From Pseudomonas saxonica (GTDB lineage Bacteria; Pseudomonadota; Gammaproteobacteria; Pseudomonadales; Pseudomonadaceae): a stretch of DNA of 64,000 bases. The notes beneath the pieces were generated by a model. It made no database searches. It was not told the origin of the DNA and saw only the letters and a list, made by a program, of their open reading frames with translations. Shown piece after piece: positions 52,750-61,436 of this stretch; the first letter of the stretch is position 1, and every line of letters begins with the position of its first letter. Position numbers and translations under genes: made by a program. Where the stretch lies: contig NZ_VFIO01000008.1 in the NCBI RefSeq assembly GCF_007858365.1, positions 62,001 through 126,000 of the forward strand, written 5' to 3'.

Positions 52750-55350
52750 TTACGCTTGAATAACCGGGATATTGGCATTGGCTGCCGCTTCACGGAATTC
52801 GGCGATCTGATCAAAGCTCAGGTAGCGGTATACGTCCGCTGCCATGGTGTTGATCTCTGCCGCGTAGGCCATGTATTCCTCAACGGAAGGCAGGCGACCC
52901 AGGATCGAGGCAACCGACGCCAACTCAGCCGAAGCCAGGTAAACGTTCGCGCCGTCACCCAGACGGTTCGGGAAGTTACGGGTCGACGTCGACACAACAG
53001 TCGAGTTCGGTTCTACACGTGCCTGGTTACCCATGCACAGCGAGCAACCTGGCATTTCCATGCGAGCGCCCGCTTTGCCGTAGATGCCGTAGTAGCCTTC
53101 TTCGGTCAGTTGGTGAGCGTCCATCTTGGTCGGAGGCGATAGCCACAGACGAGTTGGCAGCTGACCTTTGACCTTGTCCAGCAACTTGCCGGCAGCGCGG
53201 AAGTGGCCGATGTTGGTCATGCACGAACCGATAAACACTTCGTCGATCTTCTCACCGGCAACGGTGGAGAGCAGACGGGCGTCATCCGGGTCGTTTGGCG
53301 CGCAGAGCACTGGCTCGTTGATGTCAGCCAGATCGATTTCGATGATGTGCGCGTATTCGGCGTCAGCATCGGCTTCCATCAGTTCAGGATTGGCAATCCA
53401 GGCTTCCATCGCTTGAGCGCGGCGCTCAAGGGTACGTGCATCGCCGTAACCTTCACCGATCATCCAGCGCAGCAGGGTGATGTTGGAGTTCAGGTATTCG
53501 GTGATCGATTCTTTGGACAACTTGATGGTGCAGCCAGCAGCGGAACGTTCTGCCGAGGCGTCGGACAGTTCGAACGCTTGCTCGATGCTCAGGTTGTTCA
53601 GACCTTCGATTTCCAGGATGCGACCCGAGAACTCGTTGATCTTGCCTTTCTTCTCTACCGTCAGCAGGCCTTTCTGGATGGCGACGTAAGGAATGGCATG
53701 AACCAGGTCACGCAGGGTGATGCCCGGCTGCATTTCGCCTTTGAAGCGAACCAGAACCGATTCCGGCATGTCCAGTGGCATTACACCAGTGGCTGCGGCG
53801 AATGCCACCAGACCCGAACCTGCAGGGAACGAAATGCCCATTGGGAAGCGGGTGTGCGAGTCACCACCCGTACCGACGGTGTCCGGCAGCAGCATGCGGT
53901 TCAGCCAGCTGTGGATGATGCCGTCGCCCGGACGCAGGGAAACGCCGCCACGGGTCATGATGAAGTCAGGCAGGGTGTGGTGGGTGGTCACGTCGATCGG
54001 CTTTGGATAGGCCGCGGTGTGGCAGAACGACTGCATCACCAGATCAGCGGAGAAGCCCAGGCACGCCAGGTCTTTCAGTTCATCACGGGTCATTGGACCG
54101 GTGGTGTCCTGAGAACCTACGGTGGTCATCTTCGGTTCGCAGTAAGTGCCCGGACGTACGCCGGTAACGCCGCAAGCCTTGCCCACCATCTTCTGCGCCA
54201 GGGTGAAACCCTTGGTGCTTTCGATCGGTGCTTCCGGCTTTTTGAACAGGTCGGATGGGCCAAGGCCCAGTTCAGCGCGAGCCTTCTCGGTCAGACCACG
54301 GCCGATGATCAGCGGAATACGGCCGCCAGCGCGAACTTCATCCAACAGAACCGGAGTTTTCAGTTCGAAGGTGGTGATGACTTCGTCAGTACCGTGCTTG
54401 CAGACCTTGCCAGCGTGCGGGTACAGGTCGATCACGTCGCCCATGTTGATGTTGGAAACATCGAATTCGATTGGCAGTGCGCCGGCATCTTCCATCGTGT
54501 TGTAGAAGATCGGAGCGATTTTGCTGCCGAAGCAGAAACCGCCAGCGCGCTTGTTCGGCACGTAAGGCACGTCGTCGCCGAAGAACCACAGTACGGAGTT
54601 GGTAGCCGATTTACGCGACGAACCGGTACCTACTACGTCACCGACGTAAGCGATAGGGAAGCCTTGACCGCGCATTTCTTCAATTTGCTTCATCGGGCCG
54701 ATGGAGCCTTGCACGTCCGGCACGATACCGTCGCGGGCCATTTTCAGCATGGCCAGGGCGTGCAGCGGGATGTCAGGGCGCGACCAAGCGTCTGGAGCAG
54801 GCGACAGGTCGTCGGTGTTGGTTTCGCCGGTGACCTTGAATACGCGCAGGCTGATTTTGTCGGCCAGGGTCGGACGGTTCTTGAACCACTCGCCGTCAGC
54901 CCAGGACTGCACAACTGCTTTGGCGTGCGGGTTGCCGTTTTTGGCTTTTTCAGCAACGTCGTGGAAGGCGTCGAACATCAGCAGGGTGTGCTTGAGTTGC
55001 GTTGCGGCAACCGGAGCCAGCTCTGCGTCGTCCAGCATCTCGACCAGAGTCACGATGTTGTAGCCGCCTTGCATGGTGCCCAGCAGCTCAACAGCGCGCT
55101 TTTTGTCGATCAGGGGGGAAGTCACTTCGCCTTTGGCGAGGGCGGACAGGAAGCCGGCCTTCACGTAGGCAGCTTCGTCAACACCAGGTGGAACGCGGTT
55201 GGTGATCAGGTCAACGAGGAACGCTTCTTCGCCAGCTGGCGGGTTTTTCAGCAGCTCGACCAGGCCTGCGGTTTGTTCGGCGTTAAGCGGCTGGGGAACG
55301 ATACCCAGGGCTGCACGCTCTTCGATATGTTTGCGGTAGGCTTCAAGCAC
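52750..55350 (-). CDS. acnB: aconitate hydratase B (bifunctional 2-methylisocitrate dehydratase)
   Basis: An 866-residue AcnB with the four-domain order HEAT-like (about 1-160), swivel (4), and the two 4Fe-4S-binding aconitase domains. Cluster cysteines are visible in CMTNIGHF, CSLCMGNQ and the GDSHTRFP region is typical. It interconverts citrate and isocitrate in the TCA cycle and acts in the methylcitrate pathway. The start is GTG at 55350 (encoding VLEAYRKHIEERA), supported by GAGGG eight bases before; longer upstream frames would add an atypical tail. Confidence 0.96.
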   Translation of the reverse strand: MLEAYRKHIEERAALGIVPQPLNAEQTAGLVELLKNPPAGEEAFLVDLITNRVPPGVDEAAYVKAGFLSALAKGEVTSPLIDKKRAVELLGTMQGGYNIVTLVEMLDDAELAPVAATQLKHTLLMFDAFHDVAEKAKNGNPHAKAVVQSWADGEWFKNRPTLADKISLRVFKVTGETNTDDLSPAPDAWSRPDIPLHALAMLKMARDGIVPDVQGSIGPMKQIEEMRGQGFPIAYVGDVVGTGSSRKSATNSVLWFFGDDVPYVPNKRAGGFCFGSKIAPIFYNTMEDAGALPIEFDVSNINMGDVIDLYPHAGKVCKHGTDEVITTFELKTPVLLDEVRAGGRIPLIIGRGLTEKARAELGLGPSDLFKKPEAPIESTKGFTLAQKMVGKACGVTGVRPGTYCEPKMTTVGSQDTTGPMTRDELKDLACLGFSADLVMQSFCHTAAYPKPIDVTTHHTLPDFIMTRGGVSLRPGDGIIHSWLNRMLLPDTVGTGGDSHTRFPMGISFPAGSGLVAFAAATGVMPLDMPESVLVRFKGEMQPGITLRDLVHAIPYVAIQKGLLTVEKKGKINEFSGRILEIEGLNNLSIEQAFELSDASAERSAAGCTIKLSKESITEYLNSNITLLRWMIGEGYGDARTLERRAQAMEAWIANPELMEADADAEYAHIIEIDLADINEPVLCAPNDPDDARLLSTVAGEKIDEVFIGSCMTNIGHFRAAGKLLDKVKGQLPTRLWLSPPTKMDAHQLTEEGYYGIYGKAGARMEMPGCSLCMGNQARVEPNSTVVSTSTRNFPNRLGDGANVYLASAELASVASILGRLPSVEEYMAYAAEINTMAADVYRYLSFDQIAEFREAAANANIPVIQA

Positions 55351-55471
55351 AGTTATTACCCTCATCATTGGTCCCAAATGGGTGTCCGGGACGCTCATCC
55401 AGGAATGCCAAGTTCTCATGCGCTGCGGGGCTTTTTGAGCCGCTTAGCCAGAGTTTCAAGGATTCCCAACA

Positions 55472-55607
55472 GAAGCTGTTTTCAAAGTTTTACGCCTTCG
55501 GAACGGGGAGGTGATGCAGGTTGGTGTGGGCATTTGCATGACAAAGGCCCATCACCAACACCGTTCTTGGGGATCAACTGTGCTCGTGACGCTTTGAAAA
55601 CAGCTTC
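55472..55607 (+). repeat. 136-bp nested palindrome, possible structured RNA
   Basis: GAAGCTGTTTTCAAAG (55472-55487) and its exact reverse complement CTTTGAAAACAGCTTC (55592-55607) enclose further nested helices: GGAACGG/CCGTTCT, GTTGGTG/CACCAAC with GGGC/GCCC, and an apical TTTG/CAAA around CATGA. One pair is G-U only on the plus strand, so a plus-strand transcript is favoured. It lies in the 405-bp gap between acnB and the DUF1289 gene; no other gene is seen there. Confidence 0.6.
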
Positions 55608-55755
55608 CAACGGACATTGGCGCCTTAAAAGGCAGGCTGATTCTACGGTAAAAACTTGTTAAAGGTAAGTTAGGCCCTGAAGGTTGAGGGGTGATATGCG
55701 TTAGACAAAGGGCTAACATGGGCGCCTGTTTCGTTCTCAAGTGCTCTATTGCGCC

Positions 55756-56226
55756 ATGTCCAATCAAACCATCAAGACTCCCTGCATCGGCCTGTGCTCA
55801 ACGGTTTATGGCGATCTCGTGTGCCGTGGTTGCAAACGTTTCCATCATGAAGTGATCCATTGGAATGGCTACAACGATGAGCAAAAGCGCGCTGTCTGGC
55901 TGAGGCTTGAGCAACTGTTGGTGCAGGTCATGGCGGGTAAGGTGGAAGTCTTCGACCCGGCCGCGCTGCGTGACCAGTTGGTGATGCGTAAAATCCGTTT
56001 TGTACCGCATCAGTCGGAATATTGCTGGGCATATCAATTGATTGCCCGCGGGGCACGGGTGATCAACCAGTTGGAAATGTACGGCATGGTGTTGTTGCCT
56101 GAGTTCCGCGGTTGGCCCTTGCCTGAGCTTCGGGACGCCATCGATCGGGAATTTTTCCTCCTGTCCGAAGCTCACTACGAACGCTATATCGCACCGGGTT
56201 TCCTGCGCGATGTGATGGGCGAATAG
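55756..56226 (+). CDS. DUF1289 Cys-rich protein
   Basis: A 156-residue protein with a DUF1289 N-terminal domain: TPCIGLCSTVYGDLVCRGCKRF, four cysteines (CxxxC and CxxC spacing) for a zinc or iron-sulfur site. The rest (about 60-156) is a conserved Pseudomonas extension with several Trp (FRGWPLPEL, SEAHYERY). The function is unknown. The ATG at 55756 begins MSNQTIKTP; an upstream frame extension was rejected. Confidence 0.82.
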   Translation: MSNQTIKTPCIGLCSTVYGDLVCRGCKRFHHEVIHWNGYNDEQKRAVWLRLEQLLVQVMAGKVEVFDPAALRDQLVMRKIRFVPHQSEYCWAYQLIARGARVINQLEMYGMVLLPEFRGWPLPELRDAIDREFFLLSEAHYERYIAPGFLRDVMGE

Positions 56227-56250
56227 CGCCTCTTTCGGGCACGCTGGCGC

Positions 56251-56279
56251 CGTCGCAGTTGCTCAGCGCAACTGCGACG
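56251..56279. terminator. hairpin between convergent DUF1289 and Usp genes
   Basis: A perfect 12-bp stem CGTCGCAGTTGC/GCAACTGCGACG with a 5-nt loop (TCAGC), between two convergent stop codons. There is no T tract. Confidence 0.6.
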
Positions 56280-56301
56280 CGATCGGTGTGTCGCTGCGCA
56301 A

Positions 56302-57168
56302 TCAGATTTTTGCGTTCAGCTCAGCTTCCAGCTGCTGAATTCTGTCCTGCGGTTTAATCACCAGAACGTCAGTTTCGACCGCATCGATTACTGCTTCGGC
56401 CGTATTGCCAATCAGCGCGCCGGACAGACCCGTGCGGGCGACAGTCCCCAAAACGGTCACGACTGCATTCAGTTTCTCGGCCAGCAGCGGAATAATGACG
56501 TCAGGCGGGCCTTGTTCTATGTGCAGGCGACTGTCACTGATGTCGCTGGTGCTCTGAAATTCTTTGCAGGCTGCGCGATAACTCGCTTCATAGTCGGTGA
56601 CGATGGGGTAGACAGCATCGACCGTGGCCAGCATGGGGGGTGGAAAAGCGCTGACCACATGCAGTTCGCCTTTGATGAGGCTGGCAATATTGAAACCGCT
56701 GTCGACAATGCTTTCGTGCAGTTGCCGGTGCTCGGGCTCGGTATTGCCCACGTCCACTGCGGCCAATACCACGCCACCTTCCCAGGCTCTGCTGTGTTTG
56801 GCTATCAGTACCGGGCATGGGCACATACGCAGCAGTTTCCAGTCTTCTGGCGTCAATAGCAGGGCTTTGATCGGATTTTCGGGAAGGTGTTGCTTGATGA
56901 CCAGCCCGCAATTAAGGGCTTGCTGGATATTGATGATGGTTTCGTGCTCGCTACCGTGCCAGGCGCATTCAGTGCTGACACTGTAACCGCTCTCCACCAA
57001 CCCTTTCTGAAGCAGGCTTAACAGCGCCAGATGATCGTTATCTTTGTCACATATCAGCAAGTGAATATGGGCTTTGGTCTTGTCGGCGATCTGTTTGGCG
57101 CGTTTGAGGGCCGGGCTGTCATTGTGCTTGGGGTCTATCACCACTAGCAGCTTGCGAGTGTTTTGCAT
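56302..57168 (-). CDS. tandem universal stress protein (UspE-like)
   Basis: A 288-residue protein made of two Usp domains, as in UspE: domain 1 starts KLLVVIDPKHNDSPALKRAKQIAD (about 5-140) and domain 2 (about 148-285) ends AVVTVLGTVARTGLSGALIGN, then AEAVIDAVETDVLVIKPQD with the Gly-rich nucleotide-binding signature. Such proteins bind ATP or act in stress survival and motility; no partner is encoded nearby. It converges with the DUF1289 gene. Confidence 0.88.
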   Translation of the reverse strand: MQNTRKLLVVIDPKHNDSPALKRAKQIADKTKAHIHLLICDKDNDHLALLSLLQKGLVESGYSVSTECAWHGSEHETIINIQQALNCGLVIKQHLPENPIKALLLTPEDWKLLRMCPCPVLIAKHSRAWEGGVVLAAVDVGNTEPEHRQLHESIVDSGFNIASLIKGELHVVSAFPPPMLATVDAVYPIVTDYEASYRAACKEFQSTSDISDSRLHIEQGPPDVIIPLLAEKLNAVVTVLGTVARTGLSGALIGNTAEAVIDAVETDVLVIKPQDRIQQLEAELNAKI

Positions 57169-57395
57169 GACCTATAACTCCGTCAAGAATGAAGGTGCAG
57201 GCGCTCACTATAGTTGTTCGGTGCAAAATGCCATGTTGATGCAGGTCAAATCTGGCGGTTGGTGCCGCGCACCATGCCCCCGTATAATCAGCCGCTTTTG
57301 CCACGCCTCTCTCCCGCCTTAGTGAGCCTCATGTCTGCGATTCCTCAAAACACTGCCTGTCTGCTATGCAACCCCCAATGGACAGGAGTGTGCGC

Positions 57396-58004
57396 ATGAA
57401 CCTTCCTGAAATTCATGAGTTTTTGGGTTGCCGCACGCCGGATGGCTGGATTCAGGCTGCGCTGGCTGATCAGGAAACCATGCTGATCGATCATAAGAAC
57501 TGCGAATTCAAGGCGGCCAGTACAGCCTTGAGCCTGATTGCCAAATACCACTCGCATGCGGATCTGATCAATATGATGTCGCGTCTGGCTCGTGAAGAGT
57601 TGGTGCACCATGAGCAGGTCATGCGGTTGATGAAGAAGCGCAAAATTGAACTGCGCCAATTGTCGGCAGGCCGTTATGCCTCGGGTTTGCGCAAGGTGGT
57701 GCGTAACCATGAACCGGTCAAACTGGTTGATACCCTGGTAGTTGGGGCATTCATCGAAGCGCGCAGTTGCGAGCGTTTCGAAGCACTGGTGCCACATTTG
57801 GATGAAGAACTCGGCACGTTCTATTTCGGCTTGCTCAAAAGTGAAGCCCGACATTTTCAGGGTTATCTGAAACTGGCCTATCAGTACGGTGACGCCAAGG
57901 ACATAGCTCTCGTGATCGAGCGCGTGAGGGCTGCCGAGCAAGAACTGATTGAATCCCCCGATGTGGAATTCCGTTTCCACAGTGGCGTGCCCACTGCCGC
58001 TTAA
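57396..58004 (+). CDS. miaE: tRNA-(ms2io6A)-hydroxylase MiaE
   Basis: A 202-residue diiron monooxygenase that hydroxylates the isopentenyl side chain of ms2i6A37 in tRNA. Ferritin-like helices carry the metal ligands: EFKAASTAL (Glu), REELVHHEQV (Glu-x-x-His), IEARSCERF (Glu) and LKSEARHFQGY (Glu-x-x-His). The frame extends to 57366 but MNLPEIHEFLG is the normal start. It is a single gene, with a REP-like element following. Confidence 0.93.
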   Translation: MNLPEIHEFLGCRTPDGWIQAALADQETMLIDHKNCEFKAASTALSLIAKYHSHADLINMMSRLAREELVHHEQVMRLMKKRKIELRQLSAGRYASGLRKVVRNHEPVKLVDTLVVGAFIEARSCERFEALVPHLDEELGTFYFGLLKSEARHFQGYLKLAYQYGDAKDIALVIERVRAAEQELIESPDVEFRFHSGVPTAA

Positions 58005-58010
58005 CCTCGC

Positions 58011-58103
58011 GTAGCAGCTGCCGTAGGCTGCGTCCGGTTGCGAAACAATCGCCTAACCCGAATTCACGAAGGCTACTTCGAACGTAGCCTTCGGCGGCTA
58101 TGC
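58011..58103. repeat. REP-like inverted repeat
   Basis: GTAGCAGCTGCCGTAGGCTG at the left and CGTAGCCTTCGGCGGCTATGC at the right are imperfect inverted copies of each other and resemble the REP doublet at 34499-34652. An inner GAAGGCTACTTCGAACGTAGCCTTC hairpin is also present. It fills most of the gap between miaE and the MarR promoter. Confidence 0.6.
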
Positions 58104-58158
58104 ATTGATCCCCATTCCCCGAATTCGTAATCAAATAGATAGCAAGCTAATGTTCGCC

Positions 58159-58186
58159 TTGACATTAACTGCCTAAGCAGTAATAT
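58159..58186 (+). promoter_or_regulatory. promoter and self-operator of the MarR-Emr operon
   Basis: TTGACA (58159-58164) and TAATAT (58181-58186), 16 bp apart, are near-consensus. The spacer holds the inverted repeat ACTGC-CTAA-GCAGT (58168-58181), so a bound repressor would block the promoter. This is the expected layout for MarR autoregulation. The gene starts 40 nt downstream. Confidence 0.75.
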
Positions 58187-58225
58187 CTTGAAACATTACT
58201 CTCAGGGCAGCGTTCTGGTGACCCG

Positions 58226-58699
58226 ATGAAGCACTTTCATCCCGATAATTTTCAAAACTGCACCCTGGGTCTGTTGTTGGGCCGTGCGGCAATGCTTAAA
58301 GATCGCATCATTGACCGCCATATGGAGCCTTACGGCATCACAGCGGCGCAATTCAAAGTGCTGATCATCATGGCTCAGTTTGCTGTGGATACTCCGGCCG
58401 AGCTGTGTCGTCACCTGTCTTTGGACAGCGGCGCCATGACCCGCATGCTCGACAGGCTTGAACAGAAGAACCTGCTGGTTCGCCAGCGTTCCGAGGCCGA
58501 CAGGCGCCAGGTACGTCTGGTTCTCACGGAAGACGGTCAAGCGCTGGCAAACCTGCTGCCGCAAATAGGGGCTGACGCCATGAACCAGTTGGCGGGTGAT
58601 ATCAGCCCCGAAGAGCTGCAAAGCCTGGAACAGATTCTCAAAAAAATACTGCTGGCGGCGGGTGACCCCATCACCATCATGCGCTTGGGTGAAAAATGA
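58226..58699 (+). CDS. MarR-family transcriptional repressor
   Basis: A 157-residue winged-helix regulator: ITAAQFKVLIIMAQF, ELCRHLSLDSGAMTRMLDRLE (recognition helix) and the wing RQRSEADRRQVRLVLTEDG. It heads an operon with NodT, EmrA and EmrB-type genes and probably represses it, released by antibiotics, phenolics or other ligands (as EmrR). Its stop overlaps the NodT start by 4 nt. Confidence 0.92.
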   Translation: MKHFHPDNFQNCTLGLLLGRAAMLKDRIIDRHMEPYGITAAQFKVLIIMAQFAVDTPAELCRHLSLDSGAMTRMLDRLEQKNLLVRQRSEADRRQVRLVLTEDGQALANLLPQIGADAMNQLAGDISPEELQSLEQILKKILLAAGDPITIMRLGEK

Positions 58700-60165
58700 G
58701 CAACAAAACGCTAAGTACAGGCCTGAGCCTGGTGTTTGTGTCAATGGTGCTGGCAGGTTGCGCCAGCTATAGCGGGTTGACCACCGAAGGTCAGCGCCTT
58801 GACGAGAAAAACCTCAAGGCGAGTCAATCGCTCGAAGGCGTCAACATCACGCCGGCCGCGTGGCCCGAGAAGAACTGGTGGCGTCGCTTGGGTGATACCC
58901 AGCTCGATGGCTTGATTGATGAGGCCTTGCGCGACAGCCCGGACATGCAAATGGCCGCCGCCCGTGCCCATCAGGCTGCAGCGGCGGCGGGTGCAGCGGA
59001 TGCGGCGCGTATGCCGACGCTGGACGCCGGGGCTGATGTATCGCGTTCGCGCCTGGCGCGCGCGCAAGATCCTGCGGGGCAGGGGGGGCGTTACAGCACT
59101 GAGCGTGACCTGAATTTGACGTTCAATTACACCTTCGACCTGTGGGGCGGCCAGCGTGACACCTGGGAAGCCGCTTTGGGTCAGGCCCGAGCAGCTGAAG
59201 TCGACAGTCAGGCGGCGCGGCTGACGCTGGCGGCCGATGTGGCGCGCGGCTACAGCAATCTGGCGCACGCCTATAGCGTTCGCGATCTGGCCAATGATGA
59301 CTTGAAGCGCACCCGGCAGATGCTTGAGCTCAGCCAGCGTCGGCTGCAAGCCGGTATCGACAGTCACTATCAGTACCAGCAAACCGAAAGCCTTGAAGCC
59401 AGCTCCCAGGAGCAGTTGATCAACGCTGAAAAGCAATTGAAAAGCGCACGCATCGCACTGGCCGTTTTGCTGGGCAAGGGGCCGGATCGCGGCGCTGATA
59501 TCGCTCGGCCCAACGTTTTGCTGCCTGCAGCGGTCGCTGTACCCAGCACATTGCCCGCCGAGTTGTTGGGCCGTCGTCCCGATCTGATCGCGGCGCGCTG
59601 GCGCGTTGAAGCCGCGAGCAAGAATATTGCCGCAGCTAAAACCCGCTTTTACCCCAACCTCAACCTGACTGCCGCAGCAGGCACTCAGTCATTGTTGGGG
59701 GATGCGCTGTTTGGTTCAGCCAGTCGCTTCTTCAATATTGCGCCAGCAGTCTCGCTGCCGATCTTTGATGGCGGGCGCTTGCGCGCCGGGCTGGATGCCG
59801 AGGATGCCAACTACGATCTGGCCGTCGCGCAGTACAACAAAACCTTGGTGGCAGCGCTGGGTGATGTCAGTGACAGCCTTGATCAGCTCAGTGCTCTGGG
59901 TCGGCAAATCAGCACTCAACAGCGCGCTGCGGATATTGCTCAAGAGTCCTACAACACCGGATTGCAGCGCTATGAGTCGGGTATCGGCAACTACCTGGAT
60001 GTGCTCAGCATTGAGCAGCAACTGCTTCAGGCCCAGCGTCAGCTGGCTGACCTGAATGCCGAGCAGATCGACCTTTCGATTCAACTGATGCAAGCCCTGG
60101 GCGGCGGCTATGAGCCCGGCAACACGGCTGCGGCCGTTCCCACTCAAGCCTCGCCGGCAGAATAA
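58696..60165 (+). CDS. NodT-type outer-membrane efflux lipoprotein
   Basis: A 489-residue TolC-family lipoprotein: signal ending VLAGCAS with acylated C22, then two outer-membrane-factor repeats rich in Ala and coiled coil (about 60-250 and 270-460), with LLGRRPDLIAARWRVEAAS, a hallmark of the NodT branch. It forms the outer-membrane exit duct for the EmrAB pump of the same operon. Overlaps the MarR gene by 4 nt. Confidence 0.92.
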   Translation: MSNKTLSTGLSLVFVSMVLAGCASYSGLTTEGQRLDEKNLKASQSLEGVNITPAAWPEKNWWRRLGDTQLDGLIDEALRDSPDMQMAAARAHQAAAAAGAADAARMPTLDAGADVSRSRLARAQDPAGQGGRYSTERDLNLTFNYTFDLWGGQRDTWEAALGQARAAEVDSQAARLTLAADVARGYSNLAHAYSVRDLANDDLKRTRQMLELSQRRLQAGIDSHYQYQQTESLEASSQEQLINAEKQLKSARIALAVLLGKGPDRGADIARPNVLLPAAVAVPSTLPAELLGRRPDLIAARWRVEAASKNIAAAKTRFYPNLNLTAAAGTQSLLGDALFGSASRFFNIAPAVSLPIFDGGRLRAGLDAEDANYDLAVAQYNKTLVAALGDVSDSLDQLSALGRQISTQQRAADIAQESYNTGLQRYESGIGNYLDVLSIEQQLLQAQRQLADLNAEQIDLSIQLMQALGGGYEPGNTAAAVPTQASPAE

Positions 60166-60179
60166 ATTAGGTACTTGTC

Positions 60180-61373
60180 ATGGCTACTGAACACACACCG
60201 AATCAAACGCAAAACGATCAGGACGCTGGCAATCAGCGTAAACGCAAACTCTGGCTGGGCGCTTTGGCGCTGTTGGTCATTCTCGTTGGTCTGGGCGTCT
60301 GGGGCTGGCACGAACTGTATGGCCGCTGGAGCGAAAGCACCGACGACGCTTATGTAAATGGCAACGTGGTGGAAATCACGCCACTGGTGACTGGCACCGT
60401 GGTGAGCATTGGCGCGGATGATGGCGACCTGGTTCACGAAGGGCAGGTGCTGCTCAATTTTGACCCAAGCGATTCGCTGGTGGGCTTGCAGAGTGCTGAG
60501 GCCAATCTGGCGCGCACCGTGCGTCAGGTGCGCGGCCTGTTCAGCAATGTAAACGGCACCAAGGCGCAGGTGGCTGCACAGAAAATCGAAGTACAAAAAG
60601 CGCAGGACAACTACAACCGTCGTAAAAGTCTGGCGGTGGGTGGGGCCATTTCCCAGGAAGAGCTGTCCCATGCACGGGATGATCTGGCCTCGGCGCAGAG
60701 CGCCTTGCGCAATAACGAGCAACAACTCGATACCACCAGCGCCTTGGTGGACAACACCGCCGTGGCCAGCCACCCGGATGTGATGGCCGCGGCTGCGAAA
60801 GTGCGCCAGGCGTATCTGGAGCATGCACGCACCACCTTGATTGCCCCGGTCACAGGCTATGTGGCCAAACGCACCGTGCAATTGGGGCAGCGTGTGCAGC
60901 CGGGCACGGCCCTTATGGCCGTTATTCCGCTGAATCAGCTATGGATCGACGCCAACTTCAAGGAAACCCAGCTGCACCAGATGCGCATTGGCCAGCCTGT
61001 AGACATTGAGTCGGATATTTACGGCAGCAGCGTGAAATACAGCGGCACGGTCGACAGCATCGGTGCGGGCACCGGCAGCGCGTTTGCCTTGTTGCCTGCG
61101 CAGAATGCCACGGGCAACTGGATCAAGATCGTCCAGCGTGTGCCGGTGCGCATTCATATCAATGCCGACCAATTAGCCGAGCATCCCCTGCGTGTTGGCC
61201 TGTCAACTACGGTCGATGTGAATCTGCATGACCAGAGTGGCCCGGTATTGGCGCAGCAACCGCCGCAAAAAGCCATGTTCACAACCAATGTCTACGAACA
61301 GCAATTGGCTGAAGCCGAAGCGCTTATCACGCGTTTGATTGACAGCAACAGCGCCGCTACCGCCCAGCGCTGA
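60180..61373 (+). CDS. emrA: EmrA-type periplasmic adaptor (HlyD family)
   Basis: A 397-residue membrane-fusion protein: a short cytoplasmic N terminus, one transmembrane helix (about residues 22-44), the paired biotinyl-lipoyl halves (ITPLVTGTVVSIGADDGDLV and TTLIAPVTGYVAKRTVQLG) around a helical hairpin, and a C-terminal beta barrel (LNQLWIDANFKETQL). It links the EmrB-type inner-membrane pump to the outer-membrane channel. It lies 14 nt after the NodT gene and 63 nt before emrB. Confidence 0.93.
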   Translation: MATEHTPNQTQNDQDAGNQRKRKLWLGALALLVILVGLGVWGWHELYGRWSESTDDAYVNGNVVEITPLVTGTVVSIGADDGDLVHEGQVLLNFDPSDSLVGLQSAEANLARTVRQVRGLFSNVNGTKAQVAAQKIEVQKAQDNYNRRKSLAVGGAISQEELSHARDDLASAQSALRNNEQQLDTTSALVDNTAVASHPDVMAAAAKVRQAYLEHARTTLIAPVTGYVAKRTVQLGQRVQPGTALMAVIPLNQLWIDANFKETQLHQMRIGQPVDIESDIYGSSVKYSGTVDSIGAGTGSAFALLPAQNATGNWIKIVQRVPVRIHINADQLAEHPLRVGLSTTVDVNLHDQSGPVLAQQPPQKAMFTTNVYEQQLAEAEALITRLIDSNSAATAQR

Positions 61374-61436
61374 TTCGCCAATCCATAAGCCCTGCTTAAC
61401 AGGCGGGGCTGCACACCCGGTTTTAAAGGATTAGCG

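Noticed and set aside
55514..55597. 27-codon ORF inside the nested palindrome with AHHQH near its middle
   Set aside because: The only purine-rich site before its ATG is too close, and the sequence is constrained by the palindrome, so coding is not supported.
53203..55662. 819-codon plus-strand open frame opposite acnB
   Set aside because: Antisense shadow of a highly expressed, biased gene; no domain recognised and acnB is certain.
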